Of a stretch of DNA of 64,000 nucleotides, positions 16,747 through 26,232 are shown piece after piece. The number at the start of each line of letters is the position of its first letter. The first letter of the stretch is position 1. The translations under genes were made by a program, and so were the position numbers. Origin of the DNA: Gammaproteobacteria bacterium. GTDB taxonomy: Bacteria > Pseudomonadota > Gammaproteobacteria > Competibacterales > Competibacteraceae. The notes under the pieces were generated by a model. It did not search any database. It saw only the letters and a list, made by a program, of their open reading frames with translations, and was not told where the DNA came from. The DNA is taken from positions 186,001 to 250,000 of the forward strand of contig JACKNE010000010.1 of NCBI GenBank assembly GCA_024235035.1, given 5' to 3'.

Positions 16747-18507
16747 ATGAAAAGAGAACCGATCAGTCCCTATTTCGATATCAAAAAGGACGCCGAAGGC
16801 CGTGATTACATGGAGGTTTATCTAGAAGGAATCGCCTTGCTGCGATTGGTGTTGAGCAACAAGGGTACGGCTTTCACCGAGGATGAACGCGTTGCTCTGG
16901 GGCTGGATGGCTTGCTACCACCACAGGTCAATACACTGGAACAACAGGTCGAACGAGTTTATCGCGGCTTTCTGCGCGAGCCGGACCCAATCGCCAAGTA
17001 TCAATATCTGCGGGCCTTGCAAGAGCGCGCTGAAACCCTGTTCTATGCCCTGCTGGAACAACATCTCGAGGAGATGATGCCGATCATCTACACTCCGACG
17101 GTGGGTCAGGCGGTGCAACAATTCAGCCATCTCTACCAAAATCCACGCGGACTGTCGTTTTCACCGCTCAATATCGACCGCGCCGCCAGCGTGGCTGATA
17201 ATTTTCCCTGGAACGATGTGCGCATGATTGTCGCGACCGATTCGTCGGCGATCTTGGGCATCGGCGACCAGGGTTACGGTGGATTGGCTATCGCTATCGG
17301 CAAATTGGCGATCTATACCATTGGCGGTGGTGTCAATCCTTTCCATACCATGCCGGTCAAGCTGGATGTCGGTACCGACCGGCTGGAGCTGCTTAACGAC
17401 GAGTTCTATCTCGGTGTCCATCAGCGACGCTTGCGCGGGGAGCGGTATTTAGCGTTTCTGGATAAATTTGTCAAGGCCATCCACGAACGCTGGCCACGAG
17501 CGATCATCCAGTGGGAGGATCTGGCTAAGGAAGTTGCATTTGCAGTTCTGGAGCGCTACCGCAAGCAGATACCATCCTTTAATGACGATATTCAAGGCAC
17601 GGGCGCAGTGGCGCTGGCCGGTTTATTGTCAGCTAGCCGGCTTAAGGGTGAGTCGTTGCGCGATCAGCGCATCGTGATTCACGGTGCGGGCGCGGGCGGC
17701 GCTGGGGTGGCTTGGGCCATTACTCAGGGGCTTCTGCGCGAAGGATTAAGCCAAGAAGAAGCCCGTGATCGGGTTTGTGTGATCGATTCGCGCGGCTTGC
17801 TGGTGGAAGGACGCATAGTGGAAGCCTACAAGCACTACTACCTGCAACCACGTGAAAAAGTGGCTGGCTGGTCTATCGTCAATGAAGTGCCCACTTTGAT
17901 GGAGACCATTGAACATACTAAGGCTACGGCGCTGTTGGGGCTAAGCGGTCAGGCTGGTTCGTTCAACCACCCGATCGTGCAGGCTATGGCGCGCAATACT
18001 GCCCGTCCGATCATCTTTCCATTGTCCAATCCCACCTCGGCTTGTGAAGCGTTGCCGGAAGACATTATGGAATGGAGCGAAGGCCGGGCGATCGTCGCGA
18101 CGGGCAGTCCATTCCCTGACGTCGTCCGCGACGGTCAAACCCATCACATCGGCCAGGGTAACAATGCCTTTATTTTTCCCGGCTTGGGATTCGGCGCCAT
18201 TCTGGCTGAATGTCGGGAGATTACGGACAGTATGGTGTTGGAAGCCGCTTATGCATTGGCTGAGTACACTGCTGCTGCCCACTTGCAAGCCGGACGGGTC
18301 TATCCACCGGTGGGCGAGTTGCGCGAAGTCAGTGTCCGGGTCGGAGTGCGCGTCATCGAACAAGCGTTGCGCGAAGGCGTCGCTGGCAAGACTGATTTGG
18401 CTGGACGTGATCTCGATACTTATTTGCGCTCGCGCTTCTGGAAACCACGCTACTTGCCGATCGTACGCGGCGATCATACCGCGATGATCGACCATCCTGG
18501 TTACTGA
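16747..18507 (+). CDS. maeA: NAD-dependent malic enzyme
   Basis: 586 residues, of the long bacterial and eukaryotic malic enzyme type (E. coli MaeA is about 565). It converts malate to pyruvate and CO2 with reduction of NAD(P). Visible motifs are MPIIYTPTVGQAVQQFSHLY, the catalytic lysine region around VKLDVGTDRLELLNDEFYLG, the metal-binding FNDDIQGTGAVALAGLL, the nucleotide loop HGAGAGGAGVAWAI and FPLSNPTSACEA. The cofactor preference cannot be fixed from sequence alone. ATG 16747 begins the family N-terminus but has only a weak ribosome site. It stands alone as a single-gene unit. Confidence 0.93.
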   Translation: MKREPISPYFDIKKDAEGRDYMEVYLEGIALLRLVLSNKGTAFTEDERVALGLDGLLPPQVNTLEQQVERVYRGFLREPDPIAKYQYLRALQERAETLFYALLEQHLEEMMPIIYTPTVGQAVQQFSHLYQNPRGLSFSPLNIDRAASVADNFPWNDVRMIVATDSSAILGIGDQGYGGLAIAIGKLAIYTIGGGVNPFHTMPVKLDVGTDRLELLNDEFYLGVHQRRLRGERYLAFLDKFVKAIHERWPRAIIQWEDLAKEVAFAVLERYRKQIPSFNDDIQGTGAVALAGLLSASRLKGESLRDQRIVIHGAGAGGAGVAWAITQGLLREGLSQEEARDRVCVIDSRGLLVEGRIVEAYKHYYLQPREKVAGWSIVNEVPTLMETIEHTKATALLGLSGQAGSFNHPIVQAMARNTARPIIFPLSNPTSACEALPEDIMEWSEGRAIVATGSPFPDVVRDGQTHHIGQGNNAFIFPGLGFGAILAECREITDSMVLEAAYALAEYTAAAHLQAGRVYPPVGELREVSVRVGVRVIEQALREGVAGKTDLAGRDLDTYLRSRFWKPRYLPIVRGDHTAMIDHPGY

Positions 18508-18560
18508 TGTCTTGCTAAGAAGTCAGTCAAGCTACTTATTCTAAGAATAATCAGATAATT

Positions 18561-18623
18561 AGGCCGGTTTTGGGCCGGCTTGGCGCCTTACGTCCTCGCC
18601 GCCTCGGATTCAAGGAGGCGAGG
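18561..18623. terminator. Hairpins between convergent malic enzyme and PEGA genes
   Basis: GGCCGG/CCGGCT at 18562-18580 and CCTCGCC/GGCGAGG at 18594-18623 form two stems between convergent genes. Neither has a long T tract, so the call rests on position. Confidence 0.4.
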
Positions 18624-18640
18624 GTCATACGAGTGATGTG

Positions 18641-20815
18641 CTATTCGACCGATACTCCGAAACCCGATCGTTCGATTTGGCTGCGAGTCACTAGTGGAAC
18701 AGAGCTTTCGTAGGTCCGCCGCAGTCGCTGGCTGACCCGTGCATTCAATTCCGCCGATCCTGATGCTGAGTTGCGCACGACGAAATTCAGGGTAATCCCA
18801 GTCGTTCGGTAAACCTGCATTGCTCCATTCAGTAGACTGTCGCGAGTCACGGTCTGCCCGGCATAGCGGTTCAACACCCGTTGCACCTCGCTGCGATCCA
18901 CGCCGGTGATCGAGCCGTCAATTTGTATCGAACCAATCCGCCAGGCGCCGGTCCGCGAAGGTGGCGCAGATGGCAGTGTCGGCGGTATCGGCAACGTCGG
19001 AGTCGCTGTGGCGATTCGTTCCAGAGTGATCGGTTCGGTCACATCGCGATCGGCAATGCGCACCGAGACCTGTTTCGGTTCATAACCTCGTCGACTGACT
19101 TCGATCGTATAGTTACCTGGAGGCAAGCGTACACCAGGACGGTACGTGAAGGAGGAGTTGACCAGCCGCACCCGGGCGCGCCGGGGATCAGTCTGCACCG
19201 TGAGCTGATACAAGGTTGCTCTTTCTGGTTCAGGTTCCTTGACCAGCGTCACCGGCAAGGTCACATCGGCATCGGCGACGCGCACGGTCAACCGTTGTGT
19301 TGTATACCCCGAGCGGGAAACCTCCACTGTATAACGATCTGGAGTCAGCTCTACACCAGGACGATAGCGGACTCTGACACCAAGCAGCCGCACTTGGGCG
19401 TCGGCCGGATCAGTGCGCACTGTGAGCCGATAGGACGGTGTCGGTTCAGGCTCAGGTTCCTTGGCCAGCGTTACAGGTACTGTTACGTCCGCGTTGGCGA
19501 TGCGCACTGTGAGAGCCTGTGTTTGGTAGCCTGACCGGGAAACCTCCACCATATAACTGCCAGGCTCCAACGCCATGCCCGATTCATAGCGGGGTTTGAT
19601 GTTGAGTATTCGAATTTGCGCATCAGACGGATTGGGACGAACAGTCAGCCGATAGAGCATCGGCTTTTCCGATTCAGGTAATTTGGTGAGCTTCACTGGA
19701 ACTGTGACATCGCTGTCGACGATCCGGATCGTTACCTTTGTCGGTTCATAGCCATTCTCGCTGACCCCGATCGTGTATTCGCCAGGCGGCAGTTCCACCC
19801 CGGGCTGGTAAGAGGTCTTTATGTTCAACAAGCGAACCGTTGCCTGAGTAGGATCGACCTGTACGGTCAGATGATATTGCGCCGGCGGCGGAGGTAATGG
19901 CTGTTTCTCTAGGTTCACCGGTACGGTCAGATCGCTATGGGCAATCCGTATCGGCAACTTGCGCGAGACATAGCCTTCGCGTGCAACCTCGATCTCATAG
20001 TTGCCTGGCGCCAATTGCATACCCGGTTGATAAGTTCCTGGAACGCCCAACACTCGAATGGTCGCGTCCGCAGGTTCTGAACGAATCGTTAGACCATGTT
20101 TGGCTTTTTCCAATTCGATATTCATCACTACATCACGATCGTCGATTTTCACGGTTTTCCGGCTCGCGACATAGTCCGACTGACCGACTTCGATTTCGTA
20201 GCTGCCAGGTGGTAACCGAACGCCAGGTTGATAGGGGATTGGGCTATTCAGCAAGCGGATGCTGGCATCGGTAGGCTGGGTCTTGATCATCAGACTGTAG
20301 GTTTGTGGGGGCTCCGGTAGCCTCGTGATCATCGCCGCCAGTTCGTTGACCTTAATCTGGATAGTGTCGATATCCTTGCCCTGAATTTGGCCACTGCGTA
20401 ACAGAGAAGCGGTCTTGGTGTCGATCAGCCGTGCGGTGACAGTGATCAGATCCCCCAGTTTATTGACCCCGCCAGTCACCACGGCGTCTACGCCATAGCG
20501 GCGGCCCAGCTCAGCCGCGGTTTTGGGATCGAGCAGTCCGGTAGAGCCCAGCTCCTGCTCCTTGGCGATCTTGGCCGCCGCCGATAGCGCCAAACGGTCC
20601 TTGAGGGTAAAGCGACCGGTGTTGGCCAAAGCCGACATCATCAGGTCAGCGATGATAGCGCCTGCTTGCTCATGTAGATCATCGCCCCGCACACTGAATT
20701 CGACGACTGTTGCTGTCATGCGAGCTTCGGGTGTTCCCGAAGCCGCCAGCGCCGGACTGACTGGAAGCCAGCCCATCAATACCCATATCAGCCATTGCAA
20801 TGCGATCTTGTTCAT
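18641..20815 (-). CDS. CsgG/LpoB-like, six-PEGA-repeat, POTRA-like exported protein
   Basis: 724 residues. A signal peptide (residues 1-25, ending SPALAAS) is followed by a CsgG/FlgO/LpoB-like domain at about 30-165 (ATVVEFSVRGDD, LGRRYGVDAVVTGGVNKLGD). Six PEGA repeats of about 75 residues follow (about 175-620), each built on YxLTVxxxPxxAxVRLL, YxPGVxLPPGxYxIEVxxxGY and a closing VxIxDxDVTVPVxL. A final domain of about 100 residues (WRIGSIQIDGS, YAGQTVTRDSLLNGAMQVY) resembles a POTRA domain. The protein should lie in the periplasm. ATG 20815 has AAGGAGG at ideal spacing and overlaps the stop of the upstream kinase gene by four bases (ATGA), so the two are translationally coupled. The function is unknown; a role as ligand, cell-wall contact or secretion partner of the kinase is inference. 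Confidence 0.85.
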   Translation of the reverse strand: MNKIALQWLIWVLMGWLPVSPALAASGTPEARMTATVVEFSVRGDDLHEQAGAIIADLMMSALANTGRFTLKDRLALSAAAKIAKEQELGSTGLLDPKTAAELGRRYGVDAVVTGGVNKLGDLITVTARLIDTKTASLLRSGQIQGKDIDTIQIKVNELAAMITRLPEPPQTYSLMIKTQPTDASIRLLNSPIPYQPGVRLPPGSYEIEVGQSDYVASRKTVKIDDRDVVMNIELEKAKHGLTIRSEPADATIRVLGVPGTYQPGMQLAPGNYEIEVAREGYVSRKLPIRIAHSDLTVPVNLEKQPLPPPPAQYHLTVQVDPTQATVRLLNIKTSYQPGVELPPGEYTIGVSENGYEPTKVTIRIVDSDVTVPVKLTKLPESEKPMLYRLTVRPNPSDAQIRILNIKPRYESGMALEPGSYMVEVSRSGYQTQALTVRIANADVTVPVTLAKEPEPEPTPSYRLTVRTDPADAQVRLLGVRVRYRPGVELTPDRYTVEVSRSGYTTQRLTVRVADADVTLPVTLVKEPEPERATLYQLTVQTDPRRARVRLVNSSFTYRPGVRLPPGNYTIEVSRRGYEPKQVSVRIADRDVTEPITLERIATATPTLPIPPTLPSAPPSRTGAWRIGSIQIDGSITGVDRSEVQRVLNRYAGQTVTRDSLLNGAMQVYRTTGITLNFVVRNSASGSAELNARVSQRLRRTYESSVPLVTRSQIERSGFGVSVE

Positions 20816-22809
20816 GGCGCCTCCTTCTTCAGTTCTAGCGCCAGGCGAAATCCGATGTCGGATCGCCATTTCCCATATTCCGGTGCTGCTGGAAATCGGT
20901 AGGCGAATCGTACCAATCCTGGATAGTCAGACCAAGAACCCCCACGTAGTACTACGCGATGCCCGGTGGACGCAACACTCCCGTCGGCGCACCGGGTTTC
21001 GCCTCCTGCATAGGCGCTGTCGTATTCGGAGCAAGTCCATTCGGCGACATTACCGAGCATGTCGTGCAAACCAAGCGCGTTGGCTGTGTACTGGCCGACT
21101 GGCGCCGCTGCAGCTTGGCCGTCCTCGCAGGGATAATTGGCCCAGTTGAACGGCTTGGCTCTACGAGCGGTTTCATCGTAGATGTTAGCGTAATGGCAGG
21201 CTTGATTTGGATCATCGCCCCAGTATTGGGAACCGATTCGACCGGCCCGCGCGGCGTATTCCCACTCTGCCTCTGTCGGCAGGCGATAGCGCAGACCGGT
21301 TTTTTTCGATAACCACTCGGCATAGGCCATGGCTTCTTGCCAGCTGACCCGGACCACGGGTTGATCATTCGCATTCAAACTGTAGGATTCATAGGCGCCG
21401 CTGTCATGGCTGCTTTGGAATTGGCGGTACTGGGCATTCGTCACTTCAGTTTTGCCTATCCAGAATCGCTCCAGGCAGACTTTGTGTTGTCCTTCGTTGG
21501 CGCTGCGATCTTGCTCGGTTTCTGGGCTGCCCATATTGAAGCAATCGGGTGCGATCCAAACGAGCTGCATCTTGGTCACAGGATCAGTGTAAGCCTGGCC
21601 AGGCTGGGGTTTGGTCGATGCTCCAGGTCCATTCCCCTCTGATTTGGTGGATGACGATGTAGTCGACGATCCCGTTGACGGTCCCGGGGGCTCGGGCTGC
21701 CTGATCCAGAGTCCCACTCCAACGGCGATCAGGGCAAGCAGGGCCAATCCACCCCCGATGACGCGCCAGCGCCTATTTCCTTCCGGGGATAAAGCTGACG
21801 ATGGCTGCCGGGCTGGTTCGCCGATGGCCAGTCCAGGTTTCTCGCCGCTGCGGTGCAAATCGGAACGCAACGGTAGCTCCAATTTGACCGTGCGCTCATC
21901 CTCTTGTTCTTCCGGAGGCGCTTCCAGCGCCGCCCGCATCTGGGCGATGCTCTGAAACCGTTTTTCTGGGCGAACCGCGATGGCTCGGTCGATCAAGCGC
22001 AGCAAGACCGGGCTGTATCGTCCAGCGGCCAGCTCTTCTGCCGGTTGTAGAGGGTCGTCGAGGACACGCGCTGGGGCTTCGATTGGTGACATCCCTGTCA
22101 CACAATGGTATAAAACGGTGCCGAAGGCGTAGATGTCCGTCCAGGGGCCATATCCCTTGCCGTCGATCAGATACTGCTCAATAGGCGAATAGCCCGGTGA
22201 GAATACGCTAGTCACGCTTTTACTGCGACGCCCCAGCGCTTGGCGAGCTGCGCCGAAATCGAGCAAGATCGTTCGGCCATCTGAGCGGCGATAGAGATTG
22301 GCCGGTTTCAGATCGCGATGCAGGTAACCTTGAGCATGGACCGCGTCCAAAGCGGGAAGCACGTCATCGATCAATCGGCGGACCTGATCCTCCGGTAGGG
22401 TTTTGTCCCGTTGCAGAATCTGGCTGAGTGGTTCTCCGTCGACATAATCCATCACAATATAGGCGGTGCCATTTGACTGGAAGTAGTCCTGCACCCGCAC
22501 CACACCCGGGTGCTCGACTCGGACCAAGGTTTGGGCCTCGCTGAGGAACCGTTCTAAGCCCCAAGTGTAGCAGGCGTCTTCACCCGCCTCGGAGGTGGGC
22601 AATCCCCCCTGGGTATTGGCCAAGACATGGTCGCCATCGCGATAGGACCACTCCACCGGAAAATATTCCTTGATGGCCACTCGTTTGAGCAGTGCTTCAT
22701 GCATGGCCATGTAAGTAATTCCAAATCCACCTGCGCCTAACACCGCTTCGATACGGTATTTGTCAAGCAGGCGATAACCGGTGGTCAGCGTATTGGATTT
22801 TTTGATCAT
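20812..22809 (-). CDS. Transmembrane Ser/Thr protein kinase with FGE-like ectodomain
   Basis: 665 residues. The kinase domain (about 17-285) has all core motifs: glycine loop VLGAGGFGITY, VAIKEYF lysine, HRDLKPANL near 166 and DFGAA near 184, so it should be active. After a linker comes one membrane segment (about 347-366, GGGLALLALIAVGVGLWI), a low-complexity Ser/Gly/Thr stretch, and a C-terminal formylglycine-generating-enzyme/SUMF1-like domain (about 415-660). Markers of that domain are FNMGSPETEQDR, YRLPTEAEWEYAARAG, MLGNVAEWTCSEYD, VVLRGGSWSD and IGFRLALE. The kinase faces the cytoplasm and the FGE domain the periplasm. The gene is translationally coupled to the PEGA gene. The FGE domain may bind a ligand rather than act as an enzyme, which is inference. 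Confidence 0.9.
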   Translation of the reverse strand: MIKKSNTLTTGYRLLDKYRIEAVLGAGGFGITYMAMHEALLKRVAIKEYFPVEWSYRDGDHVLANTQGGLPTSEAGEDACYTWGLERFLSEAQTLVRVEHPGVVRVQDYFQSNGTAYIVMDYVDGEPLSQILQRDKTLPEDQVRRLIDDVLPALDAVHAQGYLHRDLKPANLYRRSDGRTILLDFGAARQALGRRSKSVTSVFSPGYSPIEQYLIDGKGYGPWTDIYAFGTVLYHCVTGMSPIEAPARVLDDPLQPAEELAAGRYSPVLLRLIDRAIAVRPEKRFQSIAQMRAALEAPPEEQEDERTVKLELPLRSDLHRSGEKPGLAIGEPARQPSSALSPEGNRRWRVIGGGLALLALIAVGVGLWIRQPEPPGPSTGSSTTSSSTKSEGNGPGASTKPQPGQAYTDPVTKMQLVWIAPDCFNMGSPETEQDRSANEGQHKVCLERFWIGKTEVTNAQYRQFQSSHDSGAYESYSLNANDQPVVRVSWQEAMAYAEWLSKKTGLRYRLPTEAEWEYAARAGRIGSQYWGDDPNQACHYANIYDETARRAKPFNWANYPCEDGQAAAAPVGQYTANALGLHDMLGNVAEWTCSEYDSAYAGGETRCADGSVASTGHRVVLRGGSWSDYPGLVRFAYRFPAAPEYGKWRSDIGFRLALELKKEAP

Positions 22810-23474
22810 GGTCTTCTAATCATGGCGTCGGCGGACACAATCAGGCGTCATCGGTCGGGCCAAGGGTCGCCTCTGCAACACTCTCGAAAGCAGACGAATG
22901 CATTTAGATCGGTCCTCTTCTCGATTTTGGACGATTCTACCTGTCCCCACTGTAAAGGCACACTAGATTTATGTCTCATGCAGTTTGCCTCCTAGCCGTC
23001 TTACTGTGGATTTGCCTCATTTAGTCGGTATGCCAGATGAGCAACCAAGTTTGGTGGTGTAATTCAAGGACGGCTGATATTGCCTTCTCTGCAAATAATA
23101 CGCCTACTCTGATAGCGCAAAGTCAATCGCTAGGCCTGATAAGTCTTCGGCCTTGTGATCTGTGGGTAATCGCTTCCTCGAAATGGAGAATAATCGGCCG
23201 ACCTCGCCGGTTTGCAGGTCCAAAGTGGCCCGATTGATCAACGTCGCTTGAGAGCAACCGAGTGCTCTTCAACTACAGATGCATAGAACGAATGATGCCG
23301 CCAGGCATGCTCGCGAAATATCCACATACTCAATTCGAAAGGCACACAACATCTACCGCCAGGGTAATCCAGGATAATAGGGAATCGCTTGAACTATTCC
23401 CACTGCTCTAGCCAGGATCGTGGGTTCATCGTTCAAGCCGGATATGCAGATTCATTCTGTTTAAAACAAACCGC
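22810..23474. other. 665-base intergenic stretch without a supported gene
   Basis: It lies between two minus-strand signalling genes. A 66-codon open frame at 23037-23237 on the plus strand has no coding look. Sequence around 23180-23250 (GGTCCAAAGTGGCCCGATT) reads like a decayed insertion-element end. The promoter of the kinase-PEGA operon should lie near 22815-22950. Confidence 0.4.
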
Positions 23475-26183
23475 TCAGGGTAGTTCTCTAACTATTCGAA
23501 ATCCAAGGAAATAATCTTGAAAATCGAACCGGCTGCGGTGGCGATCTGCTGAGCGTACACTACGCGGTTCGTCACTCCAAGAGCCGCCACGGACGACGAA
23601 TTCCTGGTTTCCCCCAGGCTCTTGGCAGCGTTGGACCGGCGCCTGCGATTCCTTATCATAGAGCGAGCAGGTCCACTCCAACACATTGCCAGCCATGTCG
23701 TACAGGCCAAAATCATTGTTTTGGTAATTACCAACAGGCGCTGTGTAAACTTGGCCGTCATGACACTGCATTATCGTCCAGCCCACGAATACCTGTTTAC
23801 CGTCCAAGTCAGCTGCGTTGGCAAAAGCACAGCCTTCATCGGGGTCATCGCCCCAGTAGCGGCTCGTGGCTGTCCCGGCCCGTGCAGCGTACTCCCATTC
23901 GGCCTCGGTCGGCAGGCGATAACGCTGGCCGGTCTGCTGGGACAGCCATTCGGTATAAGTCTTGGCATCCGTCCAGCTCACATTGATCACCGGCCGACGG
24001 CCACGTCCCCAGTTGTGATCGTCGGGTAAAGGCTTTCCCATCGCCGTCGCGAATCGTTCATATTCGTAAAACATCACTTCATATTTGCCGATAGCGAAAG
24101 CCTTATCGATGCGCACGCGGTGGGAAGGTTCATCGCTGTAACGACCCGGTTCAGAGGATGGCGATCCCATTTGAAATTCGCCGGTTGGAATCACCACCAT
24201 CTCCGGACCCTGCGAACCGTCGCTTAAGCGGTCGCGTAATACCGAGTTGGTGGGAGCTAATCGGGTCAGCGCCGCTTCCGCTTCTGCACGATGTATGCAA
24301 TCCGTCGCGCAACGCTCGAGATAAGTCCAGTAGGCCCGGCGAGTATCCGCGCGCTGGGCAATAGCGAAGGCCTCGGCATCGGTCTGTCTGAGGCGCTCTG
24401 CTGCCTCGGCTTGTTTCAGCGCCTGTTTCAGCGCCGCCAGTTCAGGCAATTTCGCATACACCGATTCAGCTTTCTTCAACCATTGGCGGGCTTTATTCGG
24501 GTCGGACTTGTTGAGGTGCATCAACGCCATCTTGGCCCAGCTGCGCGCCAGTCGCTGCTGTCCAGCAGTAACCACAGGATCATCAGGCGCCAACACCGTC
24601 AATGCCTCTAAACGGGACAGCGCTTCCTCACTCCGCCCTGCGTGGCCTTCCTCCAGTGCTGATGCCAGTACCTCGAAATCCCTCTTGAGGGTCTCTATTT
24701 TATTCTGGGTTTCCAGATCCTGGATCGCAGCCCGTGCTTCCTTTCCATAGCCGCAATGTGGACAGCGCTGCAGATAAAGCCGATAAGCAGCGATCGTGCC
24801 GACCCTTTGGGCGGCTTCAAAAGCCCGCAAATCAGTTTCACGTTCGGCTTCCTGCAACAACATACCTTCTTCAAGCTGTCCATTTTCTAAAGGCTCCACT
24901 CCAGAGGCGATTCCATTCGATTGGATTTTCTCTGGGGGTATAGCTCCGGGTGGAATGACTTCAGATCTCTGGAGCCAGTAAAAGCCTAAGCCAATCGCGA
25001 AGACCAATCCTACGGCGAGCCCCCATGCCCACTTCGGCAGAGGATCGCGGCTCGATGGCGCTACCATCGCTGATCGCTGTACAGCATCCAAACCTTGAAT
25101 GAACTGGCCTGCGTCTATCGGACACAGTTCACTGGGATACGCCAGTCCTCGCCGCAAGACCTGCCAAGCTTCATCCGTCAATCCGGATGGTCGCGGTATT
25201 GCGCCTGGCGACTCGCCCTGGGCTTGATGGACGCTGTGTCCTGTCAGTAATTGGTAGGTTAGTAATGCCAGTGCGAAGACGTCACGGCGAAAGGTTATTT
25301 CGGCGGCAACCGATTCAACGGCCTCTCCTGCAGCTTCACGCCCTGCTCCGCTGGTACTGAACAGGACGCTACGCGGTTCTCGAATTTCTGTCGCTAGACC
25401 GAAACTCAACAGCTTGACTGCTCCCTGATCCGTGACGAACACCGTGTCAGTATCGAGGTGTTGACAGGCAAACCGATGCTCGCGGCGCGCGTAATCCAAG
25501 GCGGAAGCGATCGAATACAACCATTTGGAGATAGTCTCCCAAGGTAGGCCAGTTTGCCCCTGTTCATCGAGCCATTGTGCCAAGGTGCGACCTTGGCGCA
25601 GATCGACATAGCTCATTTCAGCGAATGGCCACCCATCAGCGCCTTGTCGCCATCCATAGGTGCGGGGAATGCAAGGATGATCGAGCTTGGTCGCTAATTC
25701 CACCCGTGCTCGGGCCTTGGCGAGATAGGAACGCAAGCCAATCAAGTCCGCCCGTGATGTTCGCTCATCGCGGACAGCATCACGCGCACCGAGCTCGTAA
25801 CCGAGGGGCAGGAATATCTTGATAACCCGGAATTCATCTGTCGCTTCATCGCTGCTCGATGACGATGCAGCAACATGCGCCAGCCAGAGGTGCCCTTTGT
25901 TGCTGAGATCGTACATCAGGCGCATCTGTCGTTCGGGGGGGCCAATGAATCTCCCAACCTTCAGTGTTTCCGGAGCAGGGGACTCTGAAGAAGACGAACC
26001 TCCTGAGTCGGTTTCCTGGAGGGCGTCTATGGCTAAGCCACCGACCGATGATCGCGGTGGATAATCGCCATCCCCGGTTATCGCCTGCAAGGCTTCTTCT
26101 TGAAGGCGCGCCAATTCAGTTTCGTTGAGCCGACCGGCGGCATAAGCTTGCGCAAGTTCCTCAAGACGCGTTTCGATATCCAT
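23475..26183 (-). CDS. Kinase-like (predicted pseudokinase) membrane protein with FGE-like ectodomain
   Basis: 902 residues. An N-terminal helical segment and Ser-rich linker precede a kinase-like domain (about 75-360). It keeps a VAIK-like lysine (FRVIKIF near 122), but the glycine loop is lost, the HRDLKPxN motif reads HLDTDTVF (near 243) and DFG reads SFG (near 260), so phosphotransfer is unlikely. One membrane segment (about 388-408, AWGLAVGLVFAIGLGFYWL) leads to a long helical, TPR-like region (about 430-650) with cysteine pairs (CPHCG, CATDC). A C-terminal FGE/SUMF1-like domain (about 660-902) has FQMGSPSSEPGRYSDEPSH, YRLPTEAEWEYAARAG, MAGNVLEWTCSLYD and GFRIVREL. It sits beside the active kinase and the PP2C gene, which suggests one signalling system. 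Confidence 0.85.
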   Translation of the reverse strand: MDIETRLEELAQAYAAGRLNETELARLQEEALQAITGDGDYPPRSSVGGLAIDALQETDSGGSSSSESPAPETLKVGRFIGPPERQMRLMYDLSNKGHLWLAHVAASSSSSDEATDEFRVIKIFLPLGYELGARDAVRDERTSRADLIGLRSYLAKARARVELATKLDHPCIPRTYGWRQGADGWPFAEMSYVDLRQGRTLAQWLDEQGQTGLPWETISKWLYSIASALDYARREHRFACQHLDTDTVFVTDQGAVKLLSFGLATEIREPRSVLFSTSGAGREAAGEAVESVAAEITFRRDVFALALLTYQLLTGHSVHQAQGESPGAIPRPSGLTDEAWQVLRRGLAYPSELCPIDAGQFIQGLDAVQRSAMVAPSSRDPLPKWAWGLAVGLVFAIGLGFYWLQRSEVIPPGAIPPEKIQSNGIASGVEPLENGQLEEGMLLQEAERETDLRAFEAAQRVGTIAAYRLYLQRCPHCGYGKEARAAIQDLETQNKIETLKRDFEVLASALEEGHAGRSEEALSRLEALTVLAPDDPVVTAGQQRLARSWAKMALMHLNKSDPNKARQWLKKAESVYAKLPELAALKQALKQAEAAERLRQTDAEAFAIAQRADTRRAYWTYLERCATDCIHRAEAEAALTRLAPTNSVLRDRLSDGSQGPEMVVIPTGEFQMGSPSSEPGRYSDEPSHRVRIDKAFAIGKYEVMFYEYERFATAMGKPLPDDHNWGRGRRPVINVSWTDAKTYTEWLSQQTGQRYRLPTEAEWEYAARAGTATSRYWGDDPDEGCAFANAADLDGKQVFVGWTIMQCHDGQVYTAPVGNYQNNDFGLYDMAGNVLEWTCSLYDKESQAPVQRCQEPGGNQEFVVRGGSWSDEPRSVRSADRHRSRFDFQDYFLGFRIVRELP

Positions 26184-26200
26184 GACCCATGATCAAAATC

Positions 26201-26232
26201 ATCAAATGATCCAAAAATCAAATGATCCAAAA
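26201..26232. repeat. Two-copy 16-bp tandem repeat in the pseudokinase leader
   Basis: ATCAAATGATCCAAAA occurs twice back to back, beginning 18 bases upstream of the pseudokinase start in the divergent gap towards the PP2C gene. Each unit contains ATCAAATGAT, a near-palindrome. It could be a regulator site or simply slippage. Confidence 0.45.

Noticed and set aside
18900..20250. Regular repeats considered as a CRISPR-like or satellite DNA array
   Set aside because: The periodicity is about 225 bases and in frame; it is explained by six PEGA protein repeats that have diverged at the DNA level.
23037..23237. 66-codon plus-strand open frame between the two kinase-like genes
   Set aside because: No ribosome site, no conserved pattern, isolated on the opposite strand in a region of degenerate sequence.
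20812..26183. True formylglycine-generating sulfatase activators
   Set aside because: The domains are fused to kinase-like proteins beyond a membrane segment and no sulfatase is near; the fold call stands but enzymatic FGE activity is not supported.
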